A stretch of DNA of 39,950 nt from an archaeon (GTDB lineage Archaea > Asgardarchaeota > Hermodarchaeia > Hermodarchaeales > Hermodarchaeaceae), in contig JABXGS010000240.1 in the NCBI GenBank assembly GCA_016550425.1, positions 1 through 39,950 of the forward strand. Direction: 5' to 3'. The notes beneath the pieces are model-generated. The model ran no database searches. It had not been told where the DNA came from and worked only from the letters and a program-made list of their open reading frames with translations. Of the stretch, positions 1-8,126 are shown piece after piece (position 1 is the first letter of the stretch; the number at the start of each line of letters is the position of its first letter). The translations under genes were made by a program, and so were the position numbers.

Positions 1-626
1 ATGTCAATTGCTAATCCCAGGAGCTTATTGGACGTGTCACCCTTTTCAACCGCTATGATCTTCTGATTATTCCATAAAGTGACGGTGATCGCCCAATTTG
101 CTTGACGCAGGATGTTGGGCAAGTTCTTCAAAAGTTCAGACCCGATTTCTATTTTTTCGAGACTGTATTCTTTTTTCAAGCAATCAAGAATCCTATCATA
201 GTCTGGTCTGGCATCACCCAATGACGGTTTCTGTAAGGTGATGAAAAATTTTGCTACAGAAGGTGCTAACGGTACAACCCTTTCTAAACCTGTGACTTGA
301 ATTTTACGTTCGCCAACTCTGCTTTCTTGGGGAACCATTATGGTGATATCTCGTTTCAGCTTAGTACAACAAGCTAACCTATAGCCTGCATCGATTTCTG
401 ATGCGGATAAGTGGCTCATTTCAGTCTTTGTGACCTTGGATACAGCGTTTTTCTCTCGGATGATAATCCTACATTTTCCACAAGTCCCCTTTCCACCACA
501 CTCAGATCGAATATCCACACCCACAGTACCGGCTGCATCAAATATGCTTGCTCCTAATACAGTTCTTACTTTTCGTCCCTCGGGCTCAAATGTGACCGTA
601 ATATTTCTTTCCTTTATCCGGCGCAT
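1..626 (-). CDS. Reductive activator of corrinoid proteins (RACo-like), 5' part only
   Basis: The gene runs off the left edge, so only the first 208 codons are present. The ATG at 626 is the first start after an in-frame TAG. The N-terminal 90 residues carry a plant-type [2Fe-2S] ferredoxin motif: Cys43, Cys49 and Cys52 (ECGGKGTCGKC), with Cys86/Cys87 further on. After it comes a linker region like that of the ASKHA/DUF4445 activators, whose ATPase domain would lie beyond the edge. Known members use ATP to re-reduce Co(II) corrinoid proteins that have been accidentally oxidised. The divergent neighbour is a corrinoid protein followed by a methyltransferase, which fits this job. No strong ribosome binding site precedes the ATG. 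A plain 2Fe-2S ferredoxin is less likely, because the frame stays open to the edge. Confidence 0.8.
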   Translation of the reverse strand, partial: MRRIKERNITVTFEPEGRKVRTVLGASIFDAAGTVGVDIRSECGGKGTCGKCRIIIREKNAVSKVTKTEMSHLSASEIDAGYRLACCTKLKRDITIMVPQESRVGERKIQVTGLERVVPLAPSVAKFFITLQKPSLGDARPDYDRILDCLKKEYSLEKIEIGSELLKNLPNILRQANWAITVTLWNNQKIIAVEKGDTSNKLLGLAID

Positions 627-931
627 GATAGAACTCTGACTAAGTAATTAAATAACTTTTACGAGATGTCCACCAAGCTAAAAGAGCGTTATGAAATGAC
701 TGAAGCACTAATATGCCAATTCGTGAGTTTCAACAAAGTTCTGTGAATCTTGCTGGCTCCAAACAAATAATGTTTTAGCGACATCAGGAAGCCGCTCAAT
801 AAGGTCCATTAAGGTGAATGATTTTCCTCCATTGATTATCTGTCATAAGCTTTTTATCAAAGATGAAATCAAAAGCTTGTTACCAAATTTGGAAGGTTGA
901 GTGAGGAAAAAAATAGTCGTGAGGTTATTTC
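627..931. other. Divergent intergenic region between the activator and the corrinoid protein
   Basis: No coding sequence is supported in these 305 bases. They must hold the promoters of the minus-strand activator and of the plus-strand corrinoid protein. The only clear structure is an inverted repeat with arms AAGCTTTT (847-854) and AAAAGCTT (871-878). A GAGGT ribosome binding site (919-923) precedes the ATG at 932. Confidence 0.6.
847..878. promoter_or_regulatory. Inverted repeat upstream of the corrinoid protein gene
   Basis: AAGCTTTT at 847-854 and AAAAGCTT at 871-878 form perfect 8-bp arms around a 16-base spacer. The repeat lies about 55-85 bases upstream of the corrinoid protein start. 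An operator is the most likely role; a leader hairpin is possible. Confidence 0.35.
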
Positions 932-1579
932 ATGGGAAAATCCGAGAAGTTAGTCAGTGTTTTGGCAGATTTGAAGGAAGAAGAAGCACTCAAGATTGTT
1001 AAAGATAGGTTGAACGCTGGTGACGACCCACTCAAAATCTTAGAAGATGCACGGCGAGGCCTTGAAATCGTGGGTCATCGCTTTGCGAATAAGGAATATT
1101 TCATCTCCGACCTGATTTATTCCGGGGAGATATTGTCAGCAATAACCGAACTGGTCAAACCCAAGATAACCCAGGAAGCAAAAACTGAACGTTTGGGTAA
1201 GATCGTATTTGGCACCGTTGCTGGAGATATTCATGATATTGGAAAAGATATCGTAGTCTTTATGCTCGACATCAATGGCTTTGAGGTCTACGATTTGGGT
1301 GTGGATGTTCCAGTACAGAAGTTTGTCGACAAGATAAAGGAAACTGATGCCCCTATTGTTGGCTTAAGTGGATTTCTAACTCTTGCGTTTGATGCCATGA
1401 AAGAAACAATAGAAGCTATTTCACAGGCGGGCCTAAGGGACAAAGTAAAGGTCATGATAGGCGGTGGTCAGATTACCGAGGAAATCAGGAAGTTCACTGG
1501 GGCTGACGCCTATGGTGAAGATGCCATGGCAGCCGTAACCCTCGCCAAGAAATGGATTGGCGCTAAGAAAGAACTCTAA
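932..1579 (+). CDS. Methyltransferase cognate corrinoid protein (MtaC/MtbC/MtvC type)
   Basis: This 215-residue protein has the usual two-domain layout of small corrinoid shuttle proteins. A helical cap domain spans about residues 1-85 and a Rossmann-like B12-binding domain about 90-210. The lower-ligand motif DxHxxG is seen as DIHDIG (Asp99, His101, Gly104), followed by the usual GKDIVVFMLDINGFEVYDLG pattern. It carries a methyl group on cobalt between a substrate methyltransferase and an acceptor. The gene lies next to a UroD-family methyltransferase on the same strand and is divergent from a RACo-like activator, so the three look like one methyl-transfer system. The GAGGT site seven bases before ATG 932 supports the start. 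The substrate cannot be read from this protein. Confidence 0.92.
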   Translation: MGKSEKLVSVLADLKEEEALKIVKDRLNAGDDPLKILEDARRGLEIVGHRFANKEYFISDLIYSGEILSAITELVKPKITQEAKTERLGKIVFGTVAGDIHDIGKDIVVFMLDINGFEVYDLGVDVPVQKFVDKIKETDAPIVGLSGFLTLAFDAMKETIEAISQAGLRDKVKVMIGGGQITEEIRKFTGADAYGEDAMAAVTLAKKWIGAKKEL

Positions 1580-1607
1580 GCTGAGAAGAAAGAAGAGTGT
1601 GATAAAA

Positions 1608-2960
1608 ATGGAAAAACAATGGGAAGATTTATCATCGGATGAAAAACAGGAAGCGTTGTTTGAAAAGTGGCTTTCACCGAAAGACCCTGAAGGGAATGAT
1701 CTAAAATTTCAAAGTCCAGAAGCCAAGAAGTTGTACCAAGAAAGAATTACAAGAATCAAAGACGCGATTCAAATGAAGAAAGTGCCCGACAGGGTACCAC
1801 TCCTTATATTGCCCAACATGTTTCCCACGTTTTATTACGGAATAACCACTCAAGATGCAATGTACGACTACGACAAGTGTGCTGCAGCGTGGAAAAAATT
1901 TGTCTTAGACTTTGAACCGGATGCCCATATGGGCTGTGCTGGACCCGGTCCAGGTAAGTTCTTCGAAATCCTCGACTACCAATTATATTCTTGGCCTGGA
2001 CATGGGGTCGCACCTGAACATTCCTACCAAGCTAACGAAGGAGTATACATGGAAGCCGCAGAGTATGACAACTTGATTCAGGACCCGTCGAATTTCTTCA
2101 GTAATAACTATTTACCACGTGTATTTGGCAAGCTGGAGGGATTCAAGATGCTCCCCGCTCTGACTGGTATACTCGAAATGTATGGCGTTGCTTTTAACTT
2201 CATACCGTTTGGTCTACCTCCAGTCCAAGAAACTTATAAGGCACTTTTTGATGCTGGGGCTGAAACCCTGAAATGGGTAGAAATGGTAGGAGGGTTCGAC
2301 GGTGAGATGGCCACTTTAGGATATCCACCGCTCCTCGCCGGATTTACAAAGGCTCCTTTTGATGTGCTTGGTGACACACTTAGAGGAACCAAAGGGATAA
2401 TGGTGGACATGTACCGTCGACCGGAGAAGCTACTTGAAGCCATGGAGACTCTAACACCACTCATGATTCGAATGGGCGTAGGAGCAGCAATGGTGAACCA
2501 AAAGCCATTGGTCTTTATGCCCCTCCACAAAGGTGCTGATGGGTTCCTCTCCGATGAACAATTCAAAAAATTCTACTGGCCTACCTTTAGAAAAGTCATG
2601 ATGGGCTTGATTGAAGAGGGATGCATCCCATTTCCTGTGGCTGAAGGGGGCTTTACTTCCCGTCTGGAAGTTATCAAAGACCTACCTAAAGGTAAGACAC
2701 TATGGGTGTTCGACACGACTGACATGACAAAAGCCAAGAAAACGATTGGTACCGTTGCCTGCATAGGCGGTAATATCCCCACCGATTTGTTGGCTGTAGG
2801 CACACCTCAACAAGTGAAAGACTGTGCAAAAGAACTCATTGATACCGCTGGTAAAGGCGGTGGTTATATCATGTCCAATGGGGCTTTCTTTGATCAAATC
2901 AAGCCAGAGAATCTGAAGGCCATGGCAGACTTCACCAAGGAATATGGCGTATACAAATAG
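1608..2960 (+). CDS. Uroporphyrinogen decarboxylase-family methyltransferase
   Basis: A 450-residue protein of the UroD/MtaA fold, longer than true HemE or MtaA proteins (about 340). The C-terminal half shows the family barrel, including HKGADGFLSDEQFKKFYWP and the late segment IMSNGAFFDQIKPENLKAM. Members next to corrinoid proteins transfer methyl groups to or from the corrinoid. Some work on methoxylated aromatics, others on methylamines, methanol or a C1 carrier. The ATG at 1608 is preferred over an upstream TTG frame extension that overlaps the corrinoid gene; a partial Shine-Dalgarno (GAGTGTGA) precedes it. The gene begins 28 bases after the corrinoid gene, so they are probably co-transcribed. 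Methyltransferase is well supported; a role in O-demethylating aromatics is an inference from the locus. Confidence 0.8.
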   Translation: MEKQWEDLSSDEKQEALFEKWLSPKDPEGNDLKFQSPEAKKLYQERITRIKDAIQMKKVPDRVPLLILPNMFPTFYYGITTQDAMYDYDKCAAAWKKFVLDFEPDAHMGCAGPGPGKFFEILDYQLYSWPGHGVAPEHSYQANEGVYMEAAEYDNLIQDPSNFFSNNYLPRVFGKLEGFKMLPALTGILEMYGVAFNFIPFGLPPVQETYKALFDAGAETLKWVEMVGGFDGEMATLGYPPLLAGFTKAPFDVLGDTLRGTKGIMVDMYRRPEKLLEAMETLTPLMIRMGVGAAMVNQKPLVFMPLHKGADGFLSDEQFKKFYWPTFRKVMMGLIEEGCIPFPVAEGGFTSRLEVIKDLPKGKTLWVFDTTDMTKAKKTIGTVACIGGNIPTDLLAVGTPQQVKDCAKELIDTAGKGGGYIMSNGAFFDQIKPENLKAMADFTKEYGVYK

Positions 2961-3193
2961 CCACTCAATGGGTTGAAAGTATAACCTAGTAACTACAGAG
3001 AAAAAGGACTTCGTACCTCCCTTGATGAGATGTCTAAATACTGCTTTGGTAGTGAGTTGAGCATTTCTCAAGGCGGGGAAAATTGAAAAGTAAAAGATCC
3101 ACGTCATAGACACGTTTGTGGGTACGCGGGTTGGTGAACTGGAGAAAAGTAAAGATTTTTGATTTCTGTAGCTGGAGGTTGGGGAGAGAATCG

Positions 3194-3490
3194 ATGGAAA
3201 GTGTAGATATGGGTGTCACAATTCGGTTGGTAGGCGTATTGAAGATTACAACCGGAATTGAAGAGATAAAGCTAGATTCAGAAGAAAATGACACCATTGA
3301 AACCATACTTGGCAGGCTAGTAGAAATGTACCCTACTCTCCGCCCAGAATTGTATACCAAGACTGGCGAAATCCACAAGTATCTTAATATTTTTCTTGAC
3401 AACAAACCTGTTCTTGAGAAAAATCTTAATGATATCTCGATTCAGAAGTCTGCAACATTAACACTAGTAATGGCAGTTGGTGGCGGATAA
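3194..3490 (+). CDS. MoaD/ThiS-family sulfur carrier protein linked to AOR
   Basis: A 98-residue ubiquitin-like protein ending in AVGGG, the Gly-Gly tail that is adenylated and thiocarboxylated in MoaD and ThiS. The start at 3194 follows a strong GGGGAGAG site. An upstream in-frame start would only add a low-complexity extension. MoaD supplies the dithiolene sulfur of molybdopterin. A copy placed 23 bases before an aldehyde ferredoxin oxidoreductase gene is typical of tungsten-enzyme operons, where it probably serves that enzyme's cofactor (AorD in Aromatoleum). ThiS or a tRNA-thiolation carrier is less likely given the neighbour. Confidence 0.85.
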   Translation: MESVDMGVTIRLVGVLKITTGIEEIKLDSEENDTIETILGRLVEMYPTLRPELYTKTGEIHKYLNIFLDNKPVLEKNLNDISIQKSATLTLVMAVGGG

Positions 3491-3513
3491 CAAACACTCT
3501 GGAATAACCCAAA

Positions 3514-5346
3514 ATGACAACAAACCACTATGTTATTGTCAATCTTAGTACAGGCTCAGTGAAAATCAGTGAAATGCCCGCAAATGTACTAAGAAGCTAT
3601 TTAGGCGGTCGAGGTACGAACGTCTATCATCTTAACAAATTGTTAAGGAAGAATGTGGATCCTCTTTCTCCGGAAAACGTGTTGATATTTGGTGCTGGTT
3701 TACTTACTGGGTATCTTATTCCAAACGCGTCACGCTTCAATGTAACAGCAAAATCCCCAGAATCAGGGTTCTTGGGTGACACTAACTGTGGAGGTTATTT
3801 TGGTCCGGAGATGCGCTATGCTGGCTTTGACCAGATTATCATATTTGGAAAAGCGAAGAAGCCAAGTTATATTTTCCTTCAGGATGGTTCCGTTGAAATT
3901 CGCGACGCCTCTGATTATTGGGGTCTTGATACCTATGATGTTCAAATCGAGTTACGGAAAGATCTAGGTGATGTACAGGCTGCTGTCACTGGAGAAGCTG
4001 GTGAAAAACTCGTCCGATTTGCAAACATACGCAATGGTGTGAAGAACGCTGGAGGGCGGGGTGGCCTTGGTGCCGTCATGGGATCAAAAAACTTGAAAGC
4101 TTTAGTTGCTTATGGCACCCAAGGTCTTAAGGTCGCTCATCCAGAGCAGCTTCTGGAGCTCACCAAGAATACAAACGAGTATATCCTGAATTCAAAGGTT
4201 ATCTCAGTCATGGGTAAATTGGGCTCCCCATATTTGTATGATGTTAGTAATGCACTGGGAGCGATTCGCACCAAGAATAGTCAGCTGAACGCTTGGTCCG
4301 ATTCATTGAACGCTGAATTTTTCGAAGAATATGCCGAAAAAATGGTATCCTGCGCCTCATGCATAGTACATTGTCGGCATCGAAACACCTTGAATGGGGA
4401 AGGTCCTGAATATACAACAATCGGATTGCTGGGAGCAAATGTTGGACTCTCTGATCCCAAACAGGTTATAGAGTTGAATAACCTATGCAACCGACTTGGG
4501 TTAGATACTGCGTCAGCAGGGGGAATTCTGGCTTGGGTTTTTGAGCTGTATGAAAAAGGGTTGGTTGATAAATCAAAATTCCTTGGCGAGAAGCTGGAAT
4601 TCGAAAACTTTGAACTCGTCAAATCACTTCTAGAAAAAACTTCCCGCCGTGAAGGGCTGGGAGATGTCTTGGCGGAAAGTAGTCAAGCTGTACAGCATTT
4701 TGGACCAAAATCAGCAGAATATCTCATCGCTGTAAAGAACCTCCCTCAAAGCGATCCACATGATGTTCGGTATATCAAAGCGTTCGCGCTAGGCATCGCA
4801 ACCGCTTCAAGAGGTGCGGACCACTTGCGTAGTCGACCCACCCTCGAAATCTTTCTCAGATTGCCCTCGGAAGTAAAGGAAAACATCTATGGGACCGGCA
4901 TCTCACCTGATCCCACATCATATGAGGGAAAGGAAAAAACCGTCTTTTGGTCGGATAACATGTATGCAGTAATCGATGCTGTGGGAATCTGCAAATTCAT
5001 CTGTCATGGCTTTAACAGCCCACATCTCATTGGATATGAACAGGTAAAGAAATTCCTACATGCGGCTGTTGACCTCAAATTTGAAAATCACGAATTGAAG
5101 AAGATAGGGCAACGAATAATCGACACTGAACGAATCCTCAATCTTCGATTTGGACTCACCCGCGCAGATGATTCGCTACCTAAACGCTACTTCGATGACC
5201 CCGCTCCTCTAAAGACCGCGAAGGGGCATCATATTGACCGAAAACAGTTTCAGACCATGTTAGACCGATACTATGCTCTTCGTGGGTGGAACAATGAAGG
5301 AATGTTATCAGAAGAACGTGTGAACGAATTGGAGGCGATTGAATGA
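3514..5346 (+). CDS. aor: Tungsten-dependent aldehyde ferredoxin oxidoreductase family, catalytic subunit
   Basis: At 610 residues this has normal family length. The first 210 residues form the pterin-binding AOR N-domain, with YLGGRGTNVYHL near residue 30 and GGLGAVMGSKNLKAL near 183. The [4Fe-4S] ligands are Cys280, Cys283 and Cys287 (CASCIVHC) plus Cys493 (VGICKF), a spacing close to that of the Pyrococcus enzyme. Family members oxidise aldehydes to acids with ferredoxin, or reduce acids. The family also contains BamB, the catalytic subunit of class II benzoyl-CoA reductase. A MoaD-like gene precedes it, and a four-cluster ferredoxin subunit overlaps its stop by four bases. That layout matches AorB/AorA best, but BamB/BamC cannot be excluded without alignment of substrate-pocket residues. 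Confidence 0.9.
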   Translation: MTTNHYVIVNLSTGSVKISEMPANVLRSYLGGRGTNVYHLNKLLRKNVDPLSPENVLIFGAGLLTGYLIPNASRFNVTAKSPESGFLGDTNCGGYFGPEMRYAGFDQIIIFGKAKKPSYIFLQDGSVEIRDASDYWGLDTYDVQIELRKDLGDVQAAVTGEAGEKLVRFANIRNGVKNAGGRGGLGAVMGSKNLKALVAYGTQGLKVAHPEQLLELTKNTNEYILNSKVISVMGKLGSPYLYDVSNALGAIRTKNSQLNAWSDSLNAEFFEEYAEKMVSCASCIVHCRHRNTLNGEGPEYTTIGLLGANVGLSDPKQVIELNNLCNRLGLDTASAGGILAWVFELYEKGLVDKSKFLGEKLEFENFELVKSLLEKTSRREGLGDVLAESSQAVQHFGPKSAEYLIAVKNLPQSDPHDVRYIKAFALGIATASRGADHLRSRPTLEIFLRLPSEVKENIYGTGISPDPTSYEGKEKTVFWSDNMYAVIDAVGICKFICHGFNSPHLIGYEQVKKFLHAAVDLKFENHELKKIGQRIIDTERILNLRFGLTRADDSLPKRYFDDPAPLKTAKGHHIDRKQFQTMLDRYYALRGWNNEGMLSEERVNELEAIE

Positions 5347-5798
5347 AGTATATTTTCGTTTATCCAGAACGGTGTACTGGTTGCCGATTATGTTCACTAG
5401 CGTGTTCATTAACCAAATTCGGAGAATGCAACCCAAGAAAAGCCGCAATCAGCGTTGTCCGAGATGAGTTTGAACGATTTGAGTTTCCAGTTGTATGCTT
5501 TCAATGCCAGGACGCGCCTTGCATCACAGCCTGCCCACAAAACGCTATCACAAAAGACGAAGGACATGTAACACGCGACGATGACCGGTGCATTGGCTGT
5601 CGACTATGTGCAGTTGTGTGCCCTTTCTCTGCAATAACAACCCATGGTAAGGAACTAATTCAATGCGATCTTTGTGGCGGTGATCCACAATGCGTGAAAT
5701 ATTGTTCCACAAATGCCATCGAATATGCGGAAGAAACTCAGGAAGCCATGCAACGACGAAAAGAGCAATTAGCCCGTGTTCTCATTACAGAGAAATAA
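5343..5798 (+). CDS. Four-cluster ferredoxin subunit of the AOR complex (AorA/HycB-like)
   Basis: The ATG overlaps the stop of the AOR gene (ATGA), so the two are translationally coupled. The 151-residue protein has sixteen cysteines in four groups: 11/14/17/21, 52/55/60/64, 83/86/89/93 and 108/111/117/121. These would hold four [4Fe-4S] clusters, as in HycB, DmsB-type and AorA electron-transfer subunits. It would wire the tungsten site to ferredoxin or to an FAD subunit. The likely FAD partner is the convergent gene that ends 20 bases downstream. No signal peptide is visible, so the complex should be cytoplasmic. Confidence 0.9.
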   Translation: MKYIFVYPERCTGCRLCSLACSLTKFGECNPRKAAISVVRDEFERFEFPVVCFQCQDAPCITACPQNAITKDEGHVTRDDDRCIGCRLCAVVCPFSAITTHGKELIQCDLCGGDPQCVKYCSTNAIEYAEETQEAMQRRKEQLARVLITEK

Positions 5799-5817
5799 TT
5801 CCTGAGATTCTTATTGG

Positions 5818-7053
5818 CTAGGTTTGTTTTTCTTGAGAACGCCAATAATACTGACCTATAAGCAGATCTTTCTTTAGAGACTCAACGACATCTGATATAT
5901 CGGCTCCAGTTCGATGGGCATGCAGGAGAAATCCTGCATTTCGAAGATCACCTACTGATTGGTACCCCATGACTTTGCCATCACAAAGAAAGAGCTTCCT
6001 GTATACTTCATTTCGATATATACGGATAACTTCACAAGTCCCTATCTCGCTTAAAGTCCGACCAATGCTAAGCACGGGTGTCTCAAAGATGTTGATTAGG
6101 TTGATGGCATCAGATCCCTGATATGAAATCTGCTGACCGAGCATATTTTGTGCAGCAATTCGGCCTTGAGAAATGGCGTTTGGCCATATTGCATTGATTT
6201 TTAATTCGTTCGTCGCGCGATCTAATGCCTCCGCAACGTCTCCTGCCGCGTATATGTGCTCCACGTTGGTTTGCATGTATTCGTTAACAAGAATTCCTTC
6301 ATTTGTTTTAATTCGGGTTCCCTTGATGATGTCAAGATTTGGACGAACACCCACCGCAACGACAACCAGATCACAATGAAGCTGTTTTCGACCAACTTGG
6401 GCTCCAGTGACCGTCTTATCACCTAGAATCTTGCTAACGCTTGTTGAAGTCTGAACTTCTACGTTCTGCTTTTGTAGGAGTTGAGTCACAATTTCTGCAG
6501 TATCTTCATCTAGCATTCGTGGGAGAAGATGCTTTTCTCTTTCAATGATTGTGACTTTAGCACCTAGCCGATGGAGTGCAGTAGCACTTTCAAGCCCAAC
6601 AAACCCTCCACCAATTATAACTGCATGTTTGATCTTGCGTTCCGCTCTTGCTAAGATAGCTTCACTATCTCGTAAATTAACCAGAGTTACTACACCATCT
6701 TTGTCAAGTCCTTCTATTGGAGGTTTAATTGCAGAAGCACCTGTAGCAATGAGAAGCCGATCATAAGGAAGCTCATCCCCGGTTTCGAGGAGGACTGAGT
6801 TTGAATCAACATTCACAGCTGTGACATTTGTATCCAGTTTCATTTTGATTCCAGCGTCTTCGAAATACTGACGATCAAACCGATCGAGAGATTTTTCATC
6901 GATTTCTCCGGCGACAAATGAAGGAAGTGAGAACAGCGCATAGAATCGAGTCTCCTTTGTGATTAATACGACATCAGCGGTATGCTGATGTTCGATTAGT
7001 GTTTGCACTGCACTCAGCCCAGCAGCTCCGCTTCCAATAATTACCAGGCGCAC
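5818..7053 (-). CDS. FAD-dependent pyridine nucleotide-disulfide oxidoreductase family (AorC-like candidate)
   Basis: An FAD/NAD(P) oxidoreductase of 411 residues when started at GTG 7053, where the dinucleotide-binding strand begins (RLVIIGSGAAGLSA). A site GAGTGG lies six bases before it. ATG codons at 7092 and 7083 would add up to 13 residues. A second nucleotide motif, VIIGGGFVGLESA, lies near residue 155, and the FAD-closing motif YAAGDVAEA near 290. The segment FYALFSLPSFVAGEI resembles CoA-disulfide reductase and NADH oxidase relatives, but the catalytic Cys of those enzymes is absent there. Convergent placement with the AOR/ferredoxin pair suggests the NAD(P)-reactive subunit, as AorC in Aromatoleum. 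A stand-alone NADH oxidase or ferredoxin reductase is the alternative. Confidence 0.8.
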   Translation of the reverse strand: MRLVIIGSGAAGLSAVQTLIEHQHTADVVLITKETRFYALFSLPSFVAGEIDEKSLDRFDRQYFEDAGIKMKLDTNVTAVNVDSNSVLLETGDELPYDRLLIATGASAIKPPIEGLDKDGVVTLVNLRDSEAILARAERKIKHAVIIGGGFVGLESATALHRLGAKVTIIEREKHLLPRMLDEDTAEIVTQLLQKQNVEVQTSTSVSKILGDKTVTGAQVGRKQLHCDLVVVAVGVRPNLDIIKGTRIKTNEGILVNEYMQTNVEHIYAAGDVAEALDRATNELKINAIWPNAISQGRIAAQNMLGQQISYQGSDAINLINIFETPVLSIGRTLSEIGTCEVIRIYRNEVYRKLFLCDGKVMGYQSVGDLRNAGFLLHAHRTGADISDVVESLKKDLLIGQYYWRSQEKQT

Positions 7054-7178
7054 ACGAATCCACTCAATACCCAAAGAGGGCATATTTCGCATAAAAATCC
7101 GCTTGGTTGTGTTCTGTATTTTTTACGAATAACAGGTTTTTTAATAACATCTTGCATAGCCTCTGCGAGGTGACGCTT

Positions 7179-8042
7179 TTGGAAATCAAAAAAGTCGCAG
7201 TTATTGGCGCTGGACTCATGGGTCATGGCGTAACACAAGTTCTAGCCCAAATCGCTGGGTATGAGGTCTATTTGAAAGATATTAAACAAGAATTCATCGA
7301 CACGGGTATGGGTCGAATTGAATGGAGCCTTGGCAAACTTGTTGAAAAAGAGAAACTAACCCAATCTGATGCTGATGCAACGCTCAAACGCATTCACCCT
7401 ACTCTTGATATGAAGGAAGCAATGAGTAACACTGATTTCGTTATTGAGGCGGTTCCTGAAAACCTAGATCTCAAGAAAAAAATCTTTGCTGAAATGGATG
7501 AACTTGCACCACTGCATGCAATACTTTCATCGAACACTTCCTCAATCAGTATTAGTCGTATTGCCGCAGCTACTAAACGTCCCGATAAAGTCGTGGGTAT
7601 GCACTTCTTTAACCCCGTGCAAATAATGAAACTCGTTGAAATTATCCGAGGAGATAAGACTTCTGATAACACCGTTTCAGTTGTTGAACAAGTATCACAG
7701 AAAATGGGCAAGGAAACCGTACTGTGTAAGAAAGACTCACCAGGCTTTATTGTTAACCGGATACTAGTTCCTGCGCTCAACGAAGCTATCTGGCTACTCC
7801 AAGAGGATGTTGCAGAACCAGAAGATATCGATAAGGCAATTAAGTTAGGGTTAAACTGGCCAATGGGCCCAATCACCCTCTTAGATTATGTAGGGCTTGA
7901 TACTACCCTTTCCATCACCCATGTGTTCCAAAAAGAGATGGATGAACACAAGTACGCTGCAGCTCCTCTACTGGGAAAGATGGTTAAAGAAGGCAAGTTA
8001 GGTAGAAAGACTAAGCAAGGATTCTATGATTGGAACAAATAA
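7179..8042 (+). CDS. hbd: 3-hydroxyacyl-CoA dehydrogenase (3-hydroxybutyryl-CoA type)
   Basis: The TTG at 7179 is chosen because GAGGTGA sits just before it; an ATG at 7107 would add a non-conserved 24-residue leader. The resulting protein has 287 residues, the normal Hbd/PaaH length. The NAD-binding motif GAGLMGHG starts at residue 10. SSNTSSISI and the catalytic-His segment GMHFFNPVQIMKLVEII are present, followed by SPGFIVNRIL and the C-terminal dimerisation domain. It oxidises 3-hydroxyacyl-CoA to 3-oxoacyl-CoA. In this locus the likely substrates are 3-hydroxypimelyl-CoA after ring opening and 3-hydroxybutyryl-CoA. It is transcribed alone, divergent from the FAD oxidoreductase. Confidence 0.92.
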   Translation: MEIKKVAVIGAGLMGHGVTQVLAQIAGYEVYLKDIKQEFIDTGMGRIEWSLGKLVEKEKLTQSDADATLKRIHPTLDMKEAMSNTDFVIEAVPENLDLKKKIFAEMDELAPLHAILSSNTSSISISRIAAATKRPDKVVGMHFFNPVQIMKLVEIIRGDKTSDNTVSVVEQVSQKMGKETVLCKKDSPGFIVNRILVPALNEAIWLLQEDVAEPEDIDKAIKLGLNWPMGPITLLDYVGLDTTLSITHVFQKEMDEHKYAAAPLLGKMVKEGKLGRKTKQGFYDWNK

Positions 8043-8126
8043 ACCCTGACCTTATCTTGAACCTGTCATAAGCTCAAGACCTCGAATTGAGGACAATTGA
8101 GGGTTATTTGAGACTCGGATTCAGGG

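Noticed and set aside
2234..2566. Minus-strand open frame of 110 codons
   Set aside because: It lies entirely inside the UroD-family methyltransferase gene, and the translation looks like a shadow of that gene.
3034..3405. Open frame of 123 codons on the minus strand
   Set aside because: It overlaps the MoaD-like gene on the other strand, and its translation is not recognisable.
8080..8092. CCTC-GAATT-GAGG inverted repeat between hbd and oah
   Set aside because: The arms are only four bases long; this is expected by chance, and no T-tract follows.
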